From contig OY781533.1 in assembly GCA_963677015.1 (NCBI GenBank), forward strand, positions 2,232,001 to 2,296,000: a DNA stretch of 64,000 bases. Direction: 5' to 3'. Shown here piece by piece: positions 25,198 to 34,462 of the stretch. This stretch comes from G963556115 sp963677015. GTDB taxonomy: Bacteria; Planctomycetota; SZUA-567. The translations under genes and the position numbers were made by a program. Numbering within the stretch: the first letter of the stretch is position 1; the number at the start of each line of letters is the position of its first letter. Below the pieces are notes generated by a model. The model was not told where the DNA came from and did no database searches. It saw only the letters and a list, made by a program, of their open reading frames with translations.

Positions 25198-25632
25198 ATG
25201 AAAACTGTAATTGTACTAATGGCTATTATCTTATTATTTTGTACCGGCTGTTCCCATACGGAGGTGTATGGCGACCTTGACCTGAGCGAAAAAACCATCA
25301 TTGTTCCTCCTGGCAACAATCGCCTGGTCAAAGACTGTAAAAAAATACTCCGGGAATGCGGCTGGAAAGTCATAGTAAAGTCAAACCACAGGAGAGTAAC
25401 CGAATTTAACGGCAGTAAAGCGGAAAGCTATGATGATTACAACGCCAGATATGAGCTGGTTGTAACCTCGGTAAGAAGAGACATCGCCCTTGATATGTCC
25501 GCCTATATCGACTATGAATATTCACTTATCGACAATGAGACAGGCGAAGAGATATTTGCTTCATCAGGCGACACCTCACAGCGCATCGCCAGTAATGAAT
25601 TCAAAAAGCTCATAGGCTGTCCGGCAAATTAA
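25198..25632 (+). CDS. Lipoprotein, unknown
   Basis: Start ATG 25198 follows GGGGAG; an in-frame earlier ATG at 25114 lacks a ribosome site and would put residues before the signal peptide. The 144-residue product starts MKTVIVLMAIILLFCTGC, with a lipobox ending FCTGC (Cys ~18). The mature part alternates strands and ends near GCPAN with no known domain. It is 25 bp before the double-cubane-type gene, so the two could be an operon, although their compartments differ. Confidence 0.75.
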   Translation: MKTVIVLMAIILLFCTGCSHTEVYGDLDLSEKTIIVPPGNNRLVKDCKKILRECGWKVIVKSNHRRVTEFNGSKAESYDDYNARYELVVTSVRRDIALDMSAYIDYEYSLIDNETGEEIFASSGDTSQRIASNEFKKLIGCPAN

Positions 25633-25657
25633 AAAATCAATGAAGGGAGCAAAAACA

Positions 25658-26923
25658 ATGTGCTGCAATTCAAAGAATCACGATGAAGAAACCACACCCT
25701 GCTGCTCAAAGAAAAATAACGCTGAATCACAGTCTATTTCAGATACTGCGGTATCTCCATGCTGTAACTCTGCAACAGCCACCTCATGTTGTCCAGATTC
25801 AGCAGGCGAATCAAAATATGCTGAATCCCGAATGATTGCAGAATGTCTGGAGTTTGCTAAAAACGCCAAAGCAGCCGGCAAACCGATTATCGGCATCATG
25901 TGTGAATATGCTCCCCGTGAGATTATCAATGCCTGCTCAGGAGTAGCAGTCTGCCTCTGCGGCGGCTCACAGAAAACTGTAGAAAGCGCTGAAATTGTTC
26001 TCCCATCTGGAATCTGCCCGGTAATAAAATCAACTTACGGCTACCTGCTGGACAGATCAAACCCTTTCCTTGAGCTGGCAGATCTTATCGTCGCCGAAAC
26101 CACTTGTGATGGAAAGAAAAAAGTCTTCGAACTAATGGGAAAGGAGAAGGAATGTTATACACTTCACCTACCCCAAACCGCTACAACACCGGAAGCCAAA
26201 GCAAACTGGGAAAAAGAATGCCGTAAATTTGCTGCTTTTCTGGAACAAAGATTCAATACCGAAATTACCACGGATAAACTCAATGCCGCTATCAGAGAAC
26301 TCAATTCAGAACGCAAGCTGCGCTATGACCTTGCCGAACACATGCAGCACGAAAACCCGGAGCTAACCGGTAGAGATATTCTGGGGTTTAACAGCATAAT
26401 ATCACCGCTGCCCTGGGCAAGTGAGAGATATACCAAAGCACTTGAAAAACTTGAAACACCTGATAAATGCAATAATTTGCAGAGAAGAAAACGAGTGCTC
26501 CTTACCGGCGTACCGGTTGTACACGGAGCAGAAAGAGTTCTGGAGCTGATAGAGAATGCTGGCGGGCTGATTGTAGCTCAGGAGAACTGCACCGGCATAA
26601 AACCCTTATACCAGCCGGTAGCCGAGGATACCACAGACCCAATTCACGCCATTGCGGAAAAATATCTGGCACTGCCATGCTCGGTAATGGCAGAAAATCA
26701 TGGCAGAGTAGAATTGCTGCGCCAGCTGGCAGCAGCATACCGCCCGGATTGCATTATTGATCTGTCATGGCAGGGATGTCATACCTATGATCTGGAATCA
26801 CTGACGATAAAAGATCTTGCAGACGAACTCTCTCTGCCGCTGCTGAAAATACAGAGTGACTACTCCGGAGCGGATACCTCTGCTCTGACGACCCGCCTGC
26901 AGGCTCTCTTTGAACTATGCTGA
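25658..26923 (+). CDS. Double-cubane cluster-type HgdB family protein with CC-repeat N terminus
   Basis: Start ATG 25658 lies after GGGAG (25645-25649); an in-frame ATG at 25640 is upstream of that site. The 421 residues are ~55 residues of extension plus an HgdB/BcrC/FldB-like core: IGIMCEYAPREIINACSG (~80), SGICPVIKSTYG (~117), ETTCDGKKK (~145), GCHTYDLES (~370), giving the Cys set expected for the Fe-S cluster. The family includes double-cubane cluster proteins (YjiM-like) that reduce small molecules with ATP-driven activase. The N terminus has four Cys-Cys pairs (residues 2-3, 15-16, 35-36, 44-45), not part of the usual core. The activase genes begin 4.5 kb downstream. Confidence 0.83.
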   Translation: MCCNSKNHDEETTPCCSKKNNAESQSISDTAVSPCCNSATATSCCPDSAGESKYAESRMIAECLEFAKNAKAAGKPIIGIMCEYAPREIINACSGVAVCLCGGSQKTVESAEIVLPSGICPVIKSTYGYLLDRSNPFLELADLIVAETTCDGKKKVFELMGKEKECYTLHLPQTATTPEAKANWEKECRKFAAFLEQRFNTEITTDKLNAAIRELNSERKLRYDLAEHMQHENPELTGRDILGFNSIISPLPWASERYTKALEKLETPDKCNNLQRRKRVLLTGVPVVHGAERVLELIENAGGLIVAQENCTGIKPLYQPVAEDTTDPIHAIAEKYLALPCSVMAENHGRVELLRQLAAAYRPDCIIDLSWQGCHTYDLESLTIKDLADELSLPLLKIQSDYSGADTSALTTRLQALFELC

Positions 26924-27018
26924 TCCTAAAAATCTGCATAGTCATATATTTTTTTATGGTATATAAGTATATATTTATAACTTGAAGAGTCTTTTTAAGA
27001 ACCCAACCGCTTAAAACT

Positions 27019-27050
27019 AAAAAAATACAGCTCGCTATAAAGCGAGCTGT
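27019..27050 (-). terminator. Rho-independent terminator of tRNA-Ala
   Basis: ACAGCTCGCT (27027-27036) pairs perfectly with its complement (27041-27050) around ATAA; on the minus strand the run at 27019-27025 is seven Ts. It directly follows the tRNA. Confidence 0.9.
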
Positions 27051-27056
27051 ATAACT

Positions 27057-27132
27057 TGGTGGAGGATAACGGGTTCGAACCGATGACCTCATCGCTGCCA
27101 GCGATGCGCTCTCCCAACTGAGCTAATCCCCC
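27057..27132 (-). tRNA. tRNA-Ala (anticodon GGC)
   Basis: On the minus strand this 76-nt tRNA has encoded CCA. The acceptor GGGGGAT pairs with ATCCTCC (one G-U), D arm AGCTCAGTTGGGAGAGC, and anticodon stem CATCG/CGATG encloses CTGGCAG, so the anticodon is GGC (reads GCC/GCU). The T loop is GTTCGAA-type. A terminator follows. Confidence 0.95.
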
Positions 27133-27304
27133 GGCTGATTTACGCGCTGAATTATACAAATACAACAATATATGTCAATAGTTAGTAAAACTAAAATGAA
27201 ATATCTTGAAAAAAAAGTCATAATATAAATAATATATAATGGATCATAATATATGGATATATTGAGAATATATTGAATTCACCAATTGCCCAAGCAGGAC
27301 AGAA

Positions 27305-28510
27305 ATGAAAGAAAATCGCAAACCCTATACCTTCGACCGTGTGGTGCGTATCTGCATAAGCACCCTGTTGTTTATTACTATATGCTGGTTTCTAAGCTAC
27401 CTGAGTGAGGTTCTTATACCATTCGTCGTTGCTTTCCTCATAGCCTACCTGATAAATCCACTGGTAGGTCTGCTGCAGAAACATGTCATAAAAAACCGGG
27501 TAGTAGCGGTGTTTCTCAGCCTGATTATCGTCTTTGGGGTTATTGTTGCCGGCTGCTGGCTGGTACTGCCAATGATAGGAAGTGAAATACAGCACATGGG
27601 AGTACTCGTAACGCAGATCAGTTCGGATACGAGCGGATCTCTCACCAAACGTGCGGAGGCAATTGTCCCGCCGGATATCTGGAATGATCTCAGACATTTT
27701 CTTAAACAGACAGATATTATGCAATACCTCCAGAATGAAAACTTTATGGAATCAGTAAAGATCGCTCTGAATAAAGTTATGCCGATAGGTGTCGGTATTT
27801 TTTCAAGCGCCATCAGTATTCTTCTGGGTATTATTGGCGCCTCCATAATTCTGCTCTATCTGGTCTTCCTGCTTCTGGACTTTCAGAAGGTGAAAAATGA
27901 CTGGAAAGCACTCATACCTTCCGCCTATCGCCCTTCTGCTGTTGCTTTCGTACATGACTTTAATATCGGCATGAACCGCTACTTCCGGGCCCAGGCGACT
28001 ATAGCCTCAATTGTCGGGGTACTTTTCGCAATCGGTTTCAGTATCATCGGACTGCCACTGGGAATTGTCATCGGTCTCTTTATCGGTCTGCTGAACATGA
28101 TACCATATATGCAGATCATAGGTGTTTTCCCGTCACTGCTGATGGCTCTGGCCGCATCACTTGAAACCGGTGAAAGTTTCTGGTATATGTCAGGTCTGGT
28201 GCTTGCGGTCTTCGCCGTTGTTCAGACTATTCAGGACACGATACTCACACCGAAAATAATGGGAGATGTTACCGGATTCAGCCCCGCCATAATTCTACTG
28301 GCGCTCTCCATCTGGGGTAAACTTCTCGGGATTCTGGGACTGCTGATCGCTCTTCCGATGACCTGCCTGCTCTGGGCTTATTACAAGCGCGTTCTATCAC
28401 ATGCTCTGGAGGACTCCACACTCTCACTCTCATACGAAGTTGACTCCGAAGTCTTTGACAGTGAGGAAGATAGTGAAACGCCCCCGCAGTCTCAGAAAAG
28501 CTCTAAATAA
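27305..28510 (+). CDS. AI-2E family (PerM/TqsA-type) membrane transporter
   Basis: The 401-residue protein has about eight hydrophobic helices, beginning with an LIPFVVAFLIAYLINPL helix pair typical of the AI-2E/UPF0118 family. A central ~100-residue soluble-looking part (residues 95-170) and the C-terminal helix block (GIVIGLFIGLLNMIPYMQIIG and GFSPAIILLALSIWGKLLGI) fit the family. Members export autoinducer-2 or other solutes or act as Na+/H+ antiporters; substrate is not predictable. The C terminus is acidic (about 25 residues). AGGACA precedes ATG 27305. Confidence 0.9.
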   Translation: MKENRKPYTFDRVVRICISTLLFITICWFLSYLSEVLIPFVVAFLIAYLINPLVGLLQKHVIKNRVVAVFLSLIIVFGVIVAGCWLVLPMIGSEIQHMGVLVTQISSDTSGSLTKRAEAIVPPDIWNDLRHFLKQTDIMQYLQNENFMESVKIALNKVMPIGVGIFSSAISILLGIIGASIILLYLVFLLLDFQKVKNDWKALIPSAYRPSAVAFVHDFNIGMNRYFRAQATIASIVGVLFAIGFSIIGLPLGIVIGLFIGLLNMIPYMQIIGVFPSLLMALAASLETGESFWYMSGLVLAVFAVVQTIQDTILTPKIMGDVTGFSPAIILLALSIWGKLLGILGLLIALPMTCLLWAYYKRVLSHALEDSTLSLSYEVDSEVFDSEEDSETPPQSQKSSK

Positions 28511-28514
28511 TCAT

Positions 28515-28545
28515 GCAGGGCAGCCGTATTTTCCGGCTGCCCTGC
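28515..28545 (+). terminator. Terminator after AI-2E transporter
   Basis: GCAGGGCAGCCG (28515-28526) pairs with CGGCTGCCCTGC (28534-28545) around a 7-nt loop, followed by TTTATAT. Confidence 0.85.
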
Positions 28546-28586
28546 TTTATATAGTATTTAATAATAATAAACAAAAAAACAGCTTA

Positions 28587-28784
28587 TCAGAGTTTTCCTT
28601 CTCTGCTGCTGAGCAGTTCTTCATTAATCCGTTTATGCCGCTTTATCTTCTCCTGAATTTCATAATCATTCATAATTATCTTTATCAGATAGGTCATCCA
28701 GATAACAGCCAACAGAAAACATGCCCCTATTGACAAAACCCATATCAGGGCAATGACCATCGGATTATTAAAAAATGTGATCAT
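28587..28784 (-). CDS. Small membrane protein, unknown
   Basis: This 65-residue protein has one long hydrophobic region (about residues 8-38, one or two helices) followed by a strongly charged amphipathic tail (EIQEKIKRHKRINEELL). No family is recognised. The ribosome site before ATG 28784 is weak. It is convergent with the AI-2E gene and separated from tcdA by 109 bp on the same strand. The composition pattern supports a real gene, but confidence is limited. Confidence 0.45.
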   Translation of the reverse strand: MITFFNNPMVIALIWVLSIGACFLLAVIWMTYLIKIIMNDYEIQEKIKRHKRINEELLSSREGKL

Positions 28785-28893
28785 AGCAACACATTATTTC
28801 TTCAAAAATAAATAAACTGAACTCCAACCCAAACAACAACGGTTACAAAATTATATCGGAAAATTCAGTATAAAACTTGGGTAAAAATTTCAA

Positions 28894-29649
28894 CTATTTC
28901 CCGGCAATTTTCTTTATCGCCAAATTAGCCAGAGTAAGCCCGAATATTCCGGTAATAGTTGAAAGACTCCCAAGTGCATTACGCTTACGCCCCTGCCCGG
29001 TGCATGGGGTAATATCTTCAGTCATCAGATACTCCCGGTAGTTCTCCGGTAAATCTTCATAAGAGTACACACAGTCGATACCTTTACTAACCCCTACCCG
29101 GCGCAGACGCTTACGTACCCTGCGCGCCAGCGGACAATTTTTTGATTTTGCAAGATCACAAACCTCAATCTTTGTCGGATCGGTTCTAAGAGCAGCTCCC
29201 ATACTTGAAATTATCGTCAATCCGCGAACGACCGCTCCATGCATAAGACTGACCTTGGGATTCAGCGAATCAATGGCGTCAATTATAATATCAGGATTAC
29301 CGGCAAATACCTGATCAAGACTCTCTTCACGAATAAAAAGATCAAGATTATCAATCGAACACTGTGGGTTAATATCGAGCAGACGGTCTCTGGCGACATC
29401 AACCTTCTTGCCCCCGAGCGTTGAATGCAGAGCAAAGAGCTGACGGTTGATATTCGACTCGGAAATAACATCAAAATCAACAACCCGCAGGTTATGCGCC
29501 CCTGCCCGCACCAGCGACTCCGCCGCATAACTCCCTACCGCCCCCATTCCGGCGACAACTATAAACGCATCCCGCAATCTGGCAAACCCCTCACTTCCAA
29601 GCAATGCCTCCGTTCTTACAAACTGCATCCGATCTGACTCTCTATCCAT
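28894..29649 (-). CDS. tcdA: tRNA threonylcarbamoyladenosine dehydratase (TcdA/CsdL)
   Basis: TcdA is an E1-like enzyme that cyclises t6A at position 37 of ANN-decoding tRNAs to ct6A using ATP. Start ATG 29649 (MDRESDRMQFVRT) follows AAAGGAAATAT; upstream in-frame starts are less well placed. The 251 residues show a GMGAVGSYAAESLVRAG nucleotide loop (~31), DFDVISESNINRQLFA (~55), and a late TPCTGQGRKR..LGS..ITG segment (~225) typical of the family. The start overlaps the end of the tatD-type gene by 8 bp, so translation is coupled. Confidence 0.93.
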   Translation of the reverse strand: MDRESDRMQFVRTEALLGSEGFARLRDAFIVVAGMGAVGSYAAESLVRAGAHNLRVVDFDVISESNINRQLFALHSTLGGKKVDVARDRLLDINPQCSIDNLDLFIREESLDQVFAGNPDIIIDAIDSLNPKVSLMHGAVVRGLTIISSMGAALRTDPTKIEVCDLAKSKNCPLARRVRKRLRRVGVSKGIDCVYSYEDLPENYREYLMTEDITPCTGQGRKRNALGSLSTITGIFGLTLANLAIKKIAGK

Positions 29650-30448
29650 ATATTTCCTTTGTAAATGCCTTAAAATTGGCTTCAATAATATTTACCAGCG
29701 ACCTGAGATCAATCCCTTTTATTGCAGCGACCGTTTCATACAGTAAATGAATATTAGCCGGTTCAATATCTGCACCCTCACCAGCGACTGTAATTCCGTA
29801 AGCTTTAACTAAATCCGCAGAAATTACCCGATCCTGCGGAAAGTCAGACTCCAGCAAGAGCCGCTTAAGCGGAAGATATCCGACAAGCCTGCGAATCACT
29901 GGCTCAGGGCGCAGAAGAATTTGTAAAGGTAGAGACAGATAACCGCCCAAATCCAGTAAATCACCGGCTATCTGCGAAGACCCGGTAAATGAATGAACCA
30001 TGAAATGTTGAGCCCCTTTTAGTCCCCGGAGTAATGATATGAGTTCATTATAGGCTTTAAAACAATGCAATGTAACCGGACGGCGATATTTATGAGCGAT
30101 ATCCAGCTGCTCCTGAAGAACAGCGGACTGCAGCTTTAATTCCGGCATCCCCTGCTGTTTATCCAGCCCTATCTCTCCAAGGCCGCAGGCATTTTCAGAG
30201 ACAAGACTTTCCAACTGTTCAAGTGACTGAGCAAGTTGAGAATTGTTCTGCTGAAGATACCAGGGATGAATACCGATAAAGGGCATAATCCCATTGCGGC
30301 TTCCCAACTGCAGCACGTCCGCCCAATCTGCTGGAGATGTCGCATTTACAAGATGAAAATTACAATCATGCTCAGTTGCAGCCGCAAGTAGTTTTTCCAC
30401 ATCTGTTTCAGAATTTTGTAAATGTGAATGCGCATCAATAAAATTCAT
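29642..30448 (-). CDS. tatD: TatD-family metal-dependent hydrolase
   Basis: This 268-residue TIM-barrel hydrolase has the TatD metal ligands: DAHSHL (~5), Glu in GLGEIGLD (~94), His in VTLHCFKA (~131), His in MVHSFTG (~155), and the last Asp in LLESDFP (~203, usual ETD.P). TatD enzymes are 3'-5' DNases or tRNA/D-Tyr quality-control relatives. GAGGTAAAGT precedes ATG 30448. The coupling with tcdA is an arrangement seen in several bacteria. Confidence 0.88.
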   Translation of the reverse strand: MNFIDAHSHLQNSETDVEKLLAAATEHDCNFHLVNATSPADWADVLQLGSRNGIMPFIGIHPWYLQQNNSQLAQSLEQLESLVSENACGLGEIGLDKQQGMPELKLQSAVLQEQLDIAHKYRRPVTLHCFKAYNELISLLRGLKGAQHFMVHSFTGSSQIAGDLLDLGGYLSLPLQILLRPEPVIRRLVGYLPLKRLLLESDFPQDRVISADLVKAYGITVAGEGADIEPANIHLLYETVAAIKGIDLRSLVNIIEANFKAFTKEIYG

Positions 30449-30606
30449 ACTTTACCTCTGGATAAAACTTTCACAAATATTATAATAATAAACTATTAGG
30501 ATTTTAACTGAATCTGAAATTATTTCCAGCAGCTTTCACTACTTTATCTGTTTCTGATTCGTTTTTATATTAAATAGAATTTTTTATAAAAAAATAAAAA
30601 AAGCTA

Positions 30607-30634
30607 TTGATTCAACCAGCAGTACCAATATAAT
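30607..30634 (+). promoter_or_regulatory. Sigma-70-type promoter of tRNA-Met/rpsT
   Basis: TTGATT (30607-30612), a 16-bp spacer and TATAAT (30629-30634) lie 23 bp upstream of tRNA-Met. It probably also drives rpsT, as no terminator is seen between tRNA and rpsT. Confidence 0.75.
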
Positions 30635-30657
30635 CCTAAAACCTAACAAAAAGACAT

Positions 30658-30734
30658 GGCGAGGTAGCTCAGTCGGTGAGAGCGGTAGATTCATAACCTA
30701 CAGGTCGGCGGTTCAAGTCCGCCTCTCGCTACCA
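30658..30734 (+). tRNA. tRNA-Met (anticodon CAT)
   Basis: The 77-nt tRNA has an encoded CCA. The acceptor GGCGAGG pairs with TCTCGCT with G-U pairs at both ends; the anticodon loop TTCATAA gives CAT; the T arm is GGCGG-TTCAAGT-CCGCC. Lack of the unpaired 1-72 and three G-C pairs in the anticodon stem argue for elongator Met rather than initiator. A tRNA-Ile with lysidine-modified CAT cannot be excluded. The 31-39 position is an A-C mismatch. Confidence 0.88.
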
Positions 30735-30802
30735 TAAATAATTTAGTACGCAAGTACTTACAGTTTTATAAATTTGATTAGAGAAGGTTAAGGTAAAAGA
30801 GA

Positions 30803-31069
30803 ATGCCAAACATTAAGTCAGCAATCAAAAGAGTACGTCAGACTGAAAAACGTACCGCCCGTAATCGTGTCCGCAAAGAGAGACTGAAACAGACTCTCAA
30901 GTCATTCAATCGCGCTATTGAAGCAGGAGACGGCGCTCAGGCACAGGAACTTTTCAAGAAAGCAACCAACCTTGTTGATAAAGCAGGTAACAAGGGGATT
31001 CTGCACAAGAACGCAGTAAGCCGCAAGAAATCACAGTTAGCTCTCAAGCTCAACTCAATTTCAGCATAA
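30803..31069 (+). CDS. rpsT: 30S ribosomal protein S20
   Basis: This 88-residue basic protein begins MPNIKSAIKRVRQTEKRTAR and has the KGILHKNAVSRKKSQLA end of S20, which binds 16S rRNA. AAGGT lies upstream of ATG 30803. It lies 68 bp after tRNA-Met with no terminator between them, suggesting cotranscription, and ends in a terminator. Confidence 0.97.
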   Translation: MPNIKSAIKRVRQTEKRTARNRVRKERLKQTLKSFNRAIEAGDGAQAQELFKKATNLVDKAGNKGILHKNAVSRKKSQLALKLNSISA

Positions 31070-31452
31070 CCCCTTAACCAGCTTTCTCTAAAAGTCATTA
31101 AAAACTCTTACTCCGGTAAGAGTTTTTTTATTATCTGTAAGACCTTAAAAAAAATCAGGTTATATCCATAAATTAATTGAAATATCTTCACCTTCGCTCT
31201 TGCAATCATATCCCTGTAAAGATAGAATTTATTAACCATTATATTATGCTGTAATAAAATACATTCGGTGTATCCTCGCAGCTGATATTAACTCATGCTG
31301 GAAAACCCTCCCAGTTTTTCCTGGAATCTGCTTTAAACGCCAAGTTTCGAGTAGTAATAACTGACAGCATGAACCTGTTTGCAGTAAATATTTGTTTTAA
31401 TAAAATTATATCTAAGCATATTTTAGTACTCATAGAAGAATATGGAGAAGTA
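31070..31452. other. Intergenic region between rpsT and the activase
   Basis: It holds the rpsT terminator (31102-31129). Near 31299-31325 a GGAAAA / TTTTCC stem-loop is possible. No gene or RNA is evident; the upstream codons 31369-31452 are in frame with the activase but start upstream of its ribosome site, so they are not part of it. Confidence 0.5.
31102..31129 (+). terminator. Terminator of rpsT
   Basis: AAACTCTTAC (31102-31111) pairs with GTAAGAGTTT (31116-31125) around TCCG, followed by TTTT. Confidence 0.9.
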
Positions 31453-34410
31453 ATGGCCTGGTTAGGAATAGATATAGGCAGCATCGGTCTGGGTGTTGTA
31501 CTGCTAAGCGATGACGCTAAAATAATATTTAAATGCTATAAGCGCCATCAGGGCGAGTCACTCACTGCGTTACAGTCTGCACTTAACGATATTGATGTCT
31601 CGAGTGTACAGGGTCTGGCTCTTACCGGCAGCGGTACTGAACGTCTGAAGATAGGCGGCATACACATTGACCCGATAGTTGCAGGAGCTGAAGGAGTGAA
31701 AAAAGCCTTCCCGGATGTTCGTAATATCATCTATATCGGAGGCGGCTCATTCTCATTAACCCAGCTGGACGAAGATGGAAAATATACCCGCTCCAGCATT
31801 AACTCCGCCTGTGCTTCAGGTACAGGGGCATTTCTTGACCAGCAGGCGACACGACTGCAGGTTCCGCCAACAGAACTGGCACAAAAAGCCATGAGTTATC
31901 AGGGGCACCCTCCCAGTGTCGCTACCCGTTGCGCAGTATTCGCAAAAAGTGATATGATACACCTGCAGCAGGAAGGTTTCTCGGTTGAGGCCATCGCCGC
32001 CGGTCTCTGCGCCGGTCTGGGACATTCAACGGTTGATGGACTTCTAGGCGGCAGAAGCATCGAAGGCAAGACCGCTATCATCGGCGGAGTAGCCAAAAAC
32101 ACAGTCGTCGTAAACGCAGTCAAGGAAAAGCTCGGCACCGAAGTAGTAGTACCGGGAGAACCCGAACTGATAAATGCTTTCGGAGCCGCATATAGCGCGC
32201 TGAAGAATAACGGAGCCGGCGGAGTCAATCTTTCCGCTCTGCGTCCTGAAGATGATTTTGAAAAACGCAGCTATCTCCGCCCGGCACTGGAACTGAAACT
32301 CAGTGACTACCCCAGTTTCGAAACCGCTGAACACTGGGTAAATGAGGATAAATCTGAAATAGCAATTGTAAAACCATCCAGCGGCAAATTGACAGTATCA
32401 CTCGGTATTGATATCGGCTCAACCTCTACTAAAGCTGCGGTTATGGATGAAGATAACAATGTCATAGGCTGGATTTACCGCAAGACCGCTGGCGATCCGA
32501 TCAAAGCGGTACAGCTTCTTTTCAAGGCTTTCCGCGAAATGGAAGCTAAAGGCGGCTTTACCCTTGATGTCAAAGGAGTCGGCACCACCGGTTCCGGACG
32601 TAAAATGATTGGAGAACTTATCGGAGCGGATCTTGCCACAAATGAGATTACCGCTCACGCAACAGCAGCCTGCTTTATCGACCCAGAAGTTGACACCATC
32701 CTTGAGCTTGGAGGACAGGACGCGAAATTCACCCAGCTTCAGAACGGTATGGTTTACAATTCAATTATGAATTACGTCTGTGCCGCCGGTACCGGAAGCT
32801 TCATTGAAGAGCAGGCTCATAAACTTGACATTCCTCTTTCAGAGTATGCTGATAAAGTGATAGGTCTTGAATGTCCTAAGACGTCAGACCGTTGTACTGT
32901 ATACATGGAGCGGGATCTTGATCTGCTGCTTGCTCGCGGCTGGAGCAAAGAACAGGTGGCGGCAGCGGTACTTCATTCAGTTCGTGATAACTATCTTAAC
33001 AAGGTTGTCGGCGGACTGCATATCGGAGACCACATCTATTTTCAGGGGGCAACCGCCCGTAACAAGGGTCTGATCGCAGCTTTTGAAGTTGAACTTGGCA
33101 AACCAATTCAGGTAAGTCCTTTCTGCCATGTTACCGGAGCTCTGGGCATGTGCCTGCTGGCTAAAGACCGGGTACCGGATGAGAAAAAATCCGAACGCTT
33201 TGAAGGCTTTGCCTTTGCTGACAAAGAGATAACCGTAACCTATGAAGTTTGCGAGTTATGCCACAATAAATGCAACCTTTCAATTATCAAATCCGGCAGC
33301 AAGTCACTCGCCTGGGGGCTAAAATGCGGACGTGATTATGAAGACAACAAAGTTAAAGTCAAAAAAGTAACCACTTTTGACTGGTGGAAGAACCGGGAAA
33401 AAGCCTGGTCCGAAAAGATCAGAACCAGTCGTGACGGCGGTCCAAAGATCGGCATCCCGCGAAGTCTCGGAACCTATGGGTACTACCCTTTCTGGCATGC
33501 TTTCTTTTCAGCCCTGGGCTGTAATACAATACTCAGTGGACGCTCGAGTGAGGAAGTACTGCATAAGGGAGTAGAAATATCACAGGCGGAATTCTGCGCT
33601 CCGGTTGCGATGAGTCACGGACATGTCCGCACACTTCTTGACAATCCAGAGGTCGACTACATCTTTGTTCCGCATATGATCAGAGAACCAATCCCGGCAG
33701 GTTTCACCGATGCGCACTTCTGCTGCTATGTCCAGTCTCATCCATCCGTACTGTCACAGACAAGCGGACTGAATTTTCATAAAAAGCTGCTCAGCCCGTT
33801 ATTGCAGCTGAATCTACCGGAAAAGACCCAGATACAGCAGCTTGCCAGCTCACTATGCGGCCCGCTATGTGTCAGTGAAAAAGATATCATGAAAGCTTTA
33901 CGTAAAGCCAAGGAGCATTTCGCCTCTTTCAATGCAGAATGCTTACGTCTGGGTCAGGACGCCTTGAAAACCATCGAAGAACAGAACACCATGGGTATCG
34001 TCTGTATCGGTCGTCCATACAATACATGTGATGCCGGTATGACTCTGGACCTGCCGAAAAAAATAGCGGAGATGGGATACCCTGTACTTTATATGGATCA
34101 GATTGCCTATGATCTGGAGTCAATACTTCCGGATTACAGCAATATGTACTGGCACTACGGGCAGAAGATTCTGGCCGCAGCAAATTATATTGCCAAGAGC
34201 AAACGTCTTTTCGGCATCTATTTCACCAACTTCATGTGCGGCCCGGACAGTTATATTATGACCTATTTCAAAGATGAAATGGCCAAAACCGGAAAACCAT
34301 ATCTCTGTCTGCAGTTTGACGGACATGGAGCCGATGCCGGCTATCTGACCAGAATAGAAGCAGCTCTTGAAAGCTTCCATCTGTACTCGGATATTGCCCG
34401 TCCGGAATAA
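31453..34410 (+). CDS. Acyl-CoA dehydratase activase fusion (two BadF-type ATPase domains plus DUF2229)
   Basis: Start ATG 31453 (MAWLGIDIGSIGLG) follows GGAGAAG; longer in-frame starts lack a ribosome site. The 985 residues contain two BadF/BadG/HgdC-type ASKHA ATPase domains (~1-280 and ~315-590), each with DIGS phosphate loops (GIDIGS ~5; GIDIGSTSTKAAV ~317) and the bridging-cluster Cys motifs (CASGTGAFLDQQA and RCAVF; CAAGTGSFIEEQA and RCTVY). Residues ~600-940 are a DUF2229/HgdB-like region with C..C..KCNL and a PRSLGTYGYYP segment. This protein uses ATP to push low-potential electrons to a dehydratase-type Fe-S protein. Single-gene relatives carry one further C-terminal domain, encoded here by the next gene. 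Confidence 0.9.
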   Translation: MAWLGIDIGSIGLGVVLLSDDAKIIFKCYKRHQGESLTALQSALNDIDVSSVQGLALTGSGTERLKIGGIHIDPIVAGAEGVKKAFPDVRNIIYIGGGSFSLTQLDEDGKYTRSSINSACASGTGAFLDQQATRLQVPPTELAQKAMSYQGHPPSVATRCAVFAKSDMIHLQQEGFSVEAIAAGLCAGLGHSTVDGLLGGRSIEGKTAIIGGVAKNTVVVNAVKEKLGTEVVVPGEPELINAFGAAYSALKNNGAGGVNLSALRPEDDFEKRSYLRPALELKLSDYPSFETAEHWVNEDKSEIAIVKPSSGKLTVSLGIDIGSTSTKAAVMDEDNNVIGWIYRKTAGDPIKAVQLLFKAFREMEAKGGFTLDVKGVGTTGSGRKMIGELIGADLATNEITAHATAACFIDPEVDTILELGGQDAKFTQLQNGMVYNSIMNYVCAAGTGSFIEEQAHKLDIPLSEYADKVIGLECPKTSDRCTVYMERDLDLLLARGWSKEQVAAAVLHSVRDNYLNKVVGGLHIGDHIYFQGATARNKGLIAAFEVELGKPIQVSPFCHVTGALGMCLLAKDRVPDEKKSERFEGFAFADKEITVTYEVCELCHNKCNLSIIKSGSKSLAWGLKCGRDYEDNKVKVKKVTTFDWWKNREKAWSEKIRTSRDGGPKIGIPRSLGTYGYYPFWHAFFSALGCNTILSGRSSEEVLHKGVEISQAEFCAPVAMSHGHVRTLLDNPEVDYIFVPHMIREPIPAGFTDAHFCCYVQSHPSVLSQTSGLNFHKKLLSPLLQLNLPEKTQIQQLASSLCGPLCVSEKDIMKALRKAKEHFASFNAECLRLGQDALKTIEEQNTMGIVCIGRPYNTCDAGMTLDLPKKIAEMGYPVLYMDQIAYDLESILPDYSNMYWHYGQKILAAANYIAKSKRLFGIYFTNFMCGPDSYIMTYFKDEMAKTGKPYLCLQFDGHGADAGYLTRIEAALESFHLYSDIARPE

Positions 34411-34462
34411 GTTTTATATTATTTATCAACCAGATATTAACACTGAATCAGGAAAAATAATA

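Noticed and set aside
31369..31452. Longer start for the activase
   Set aside because: The family begins with GIDIGS close to the N terminus; GGAGAAG precedes ATG 31453.
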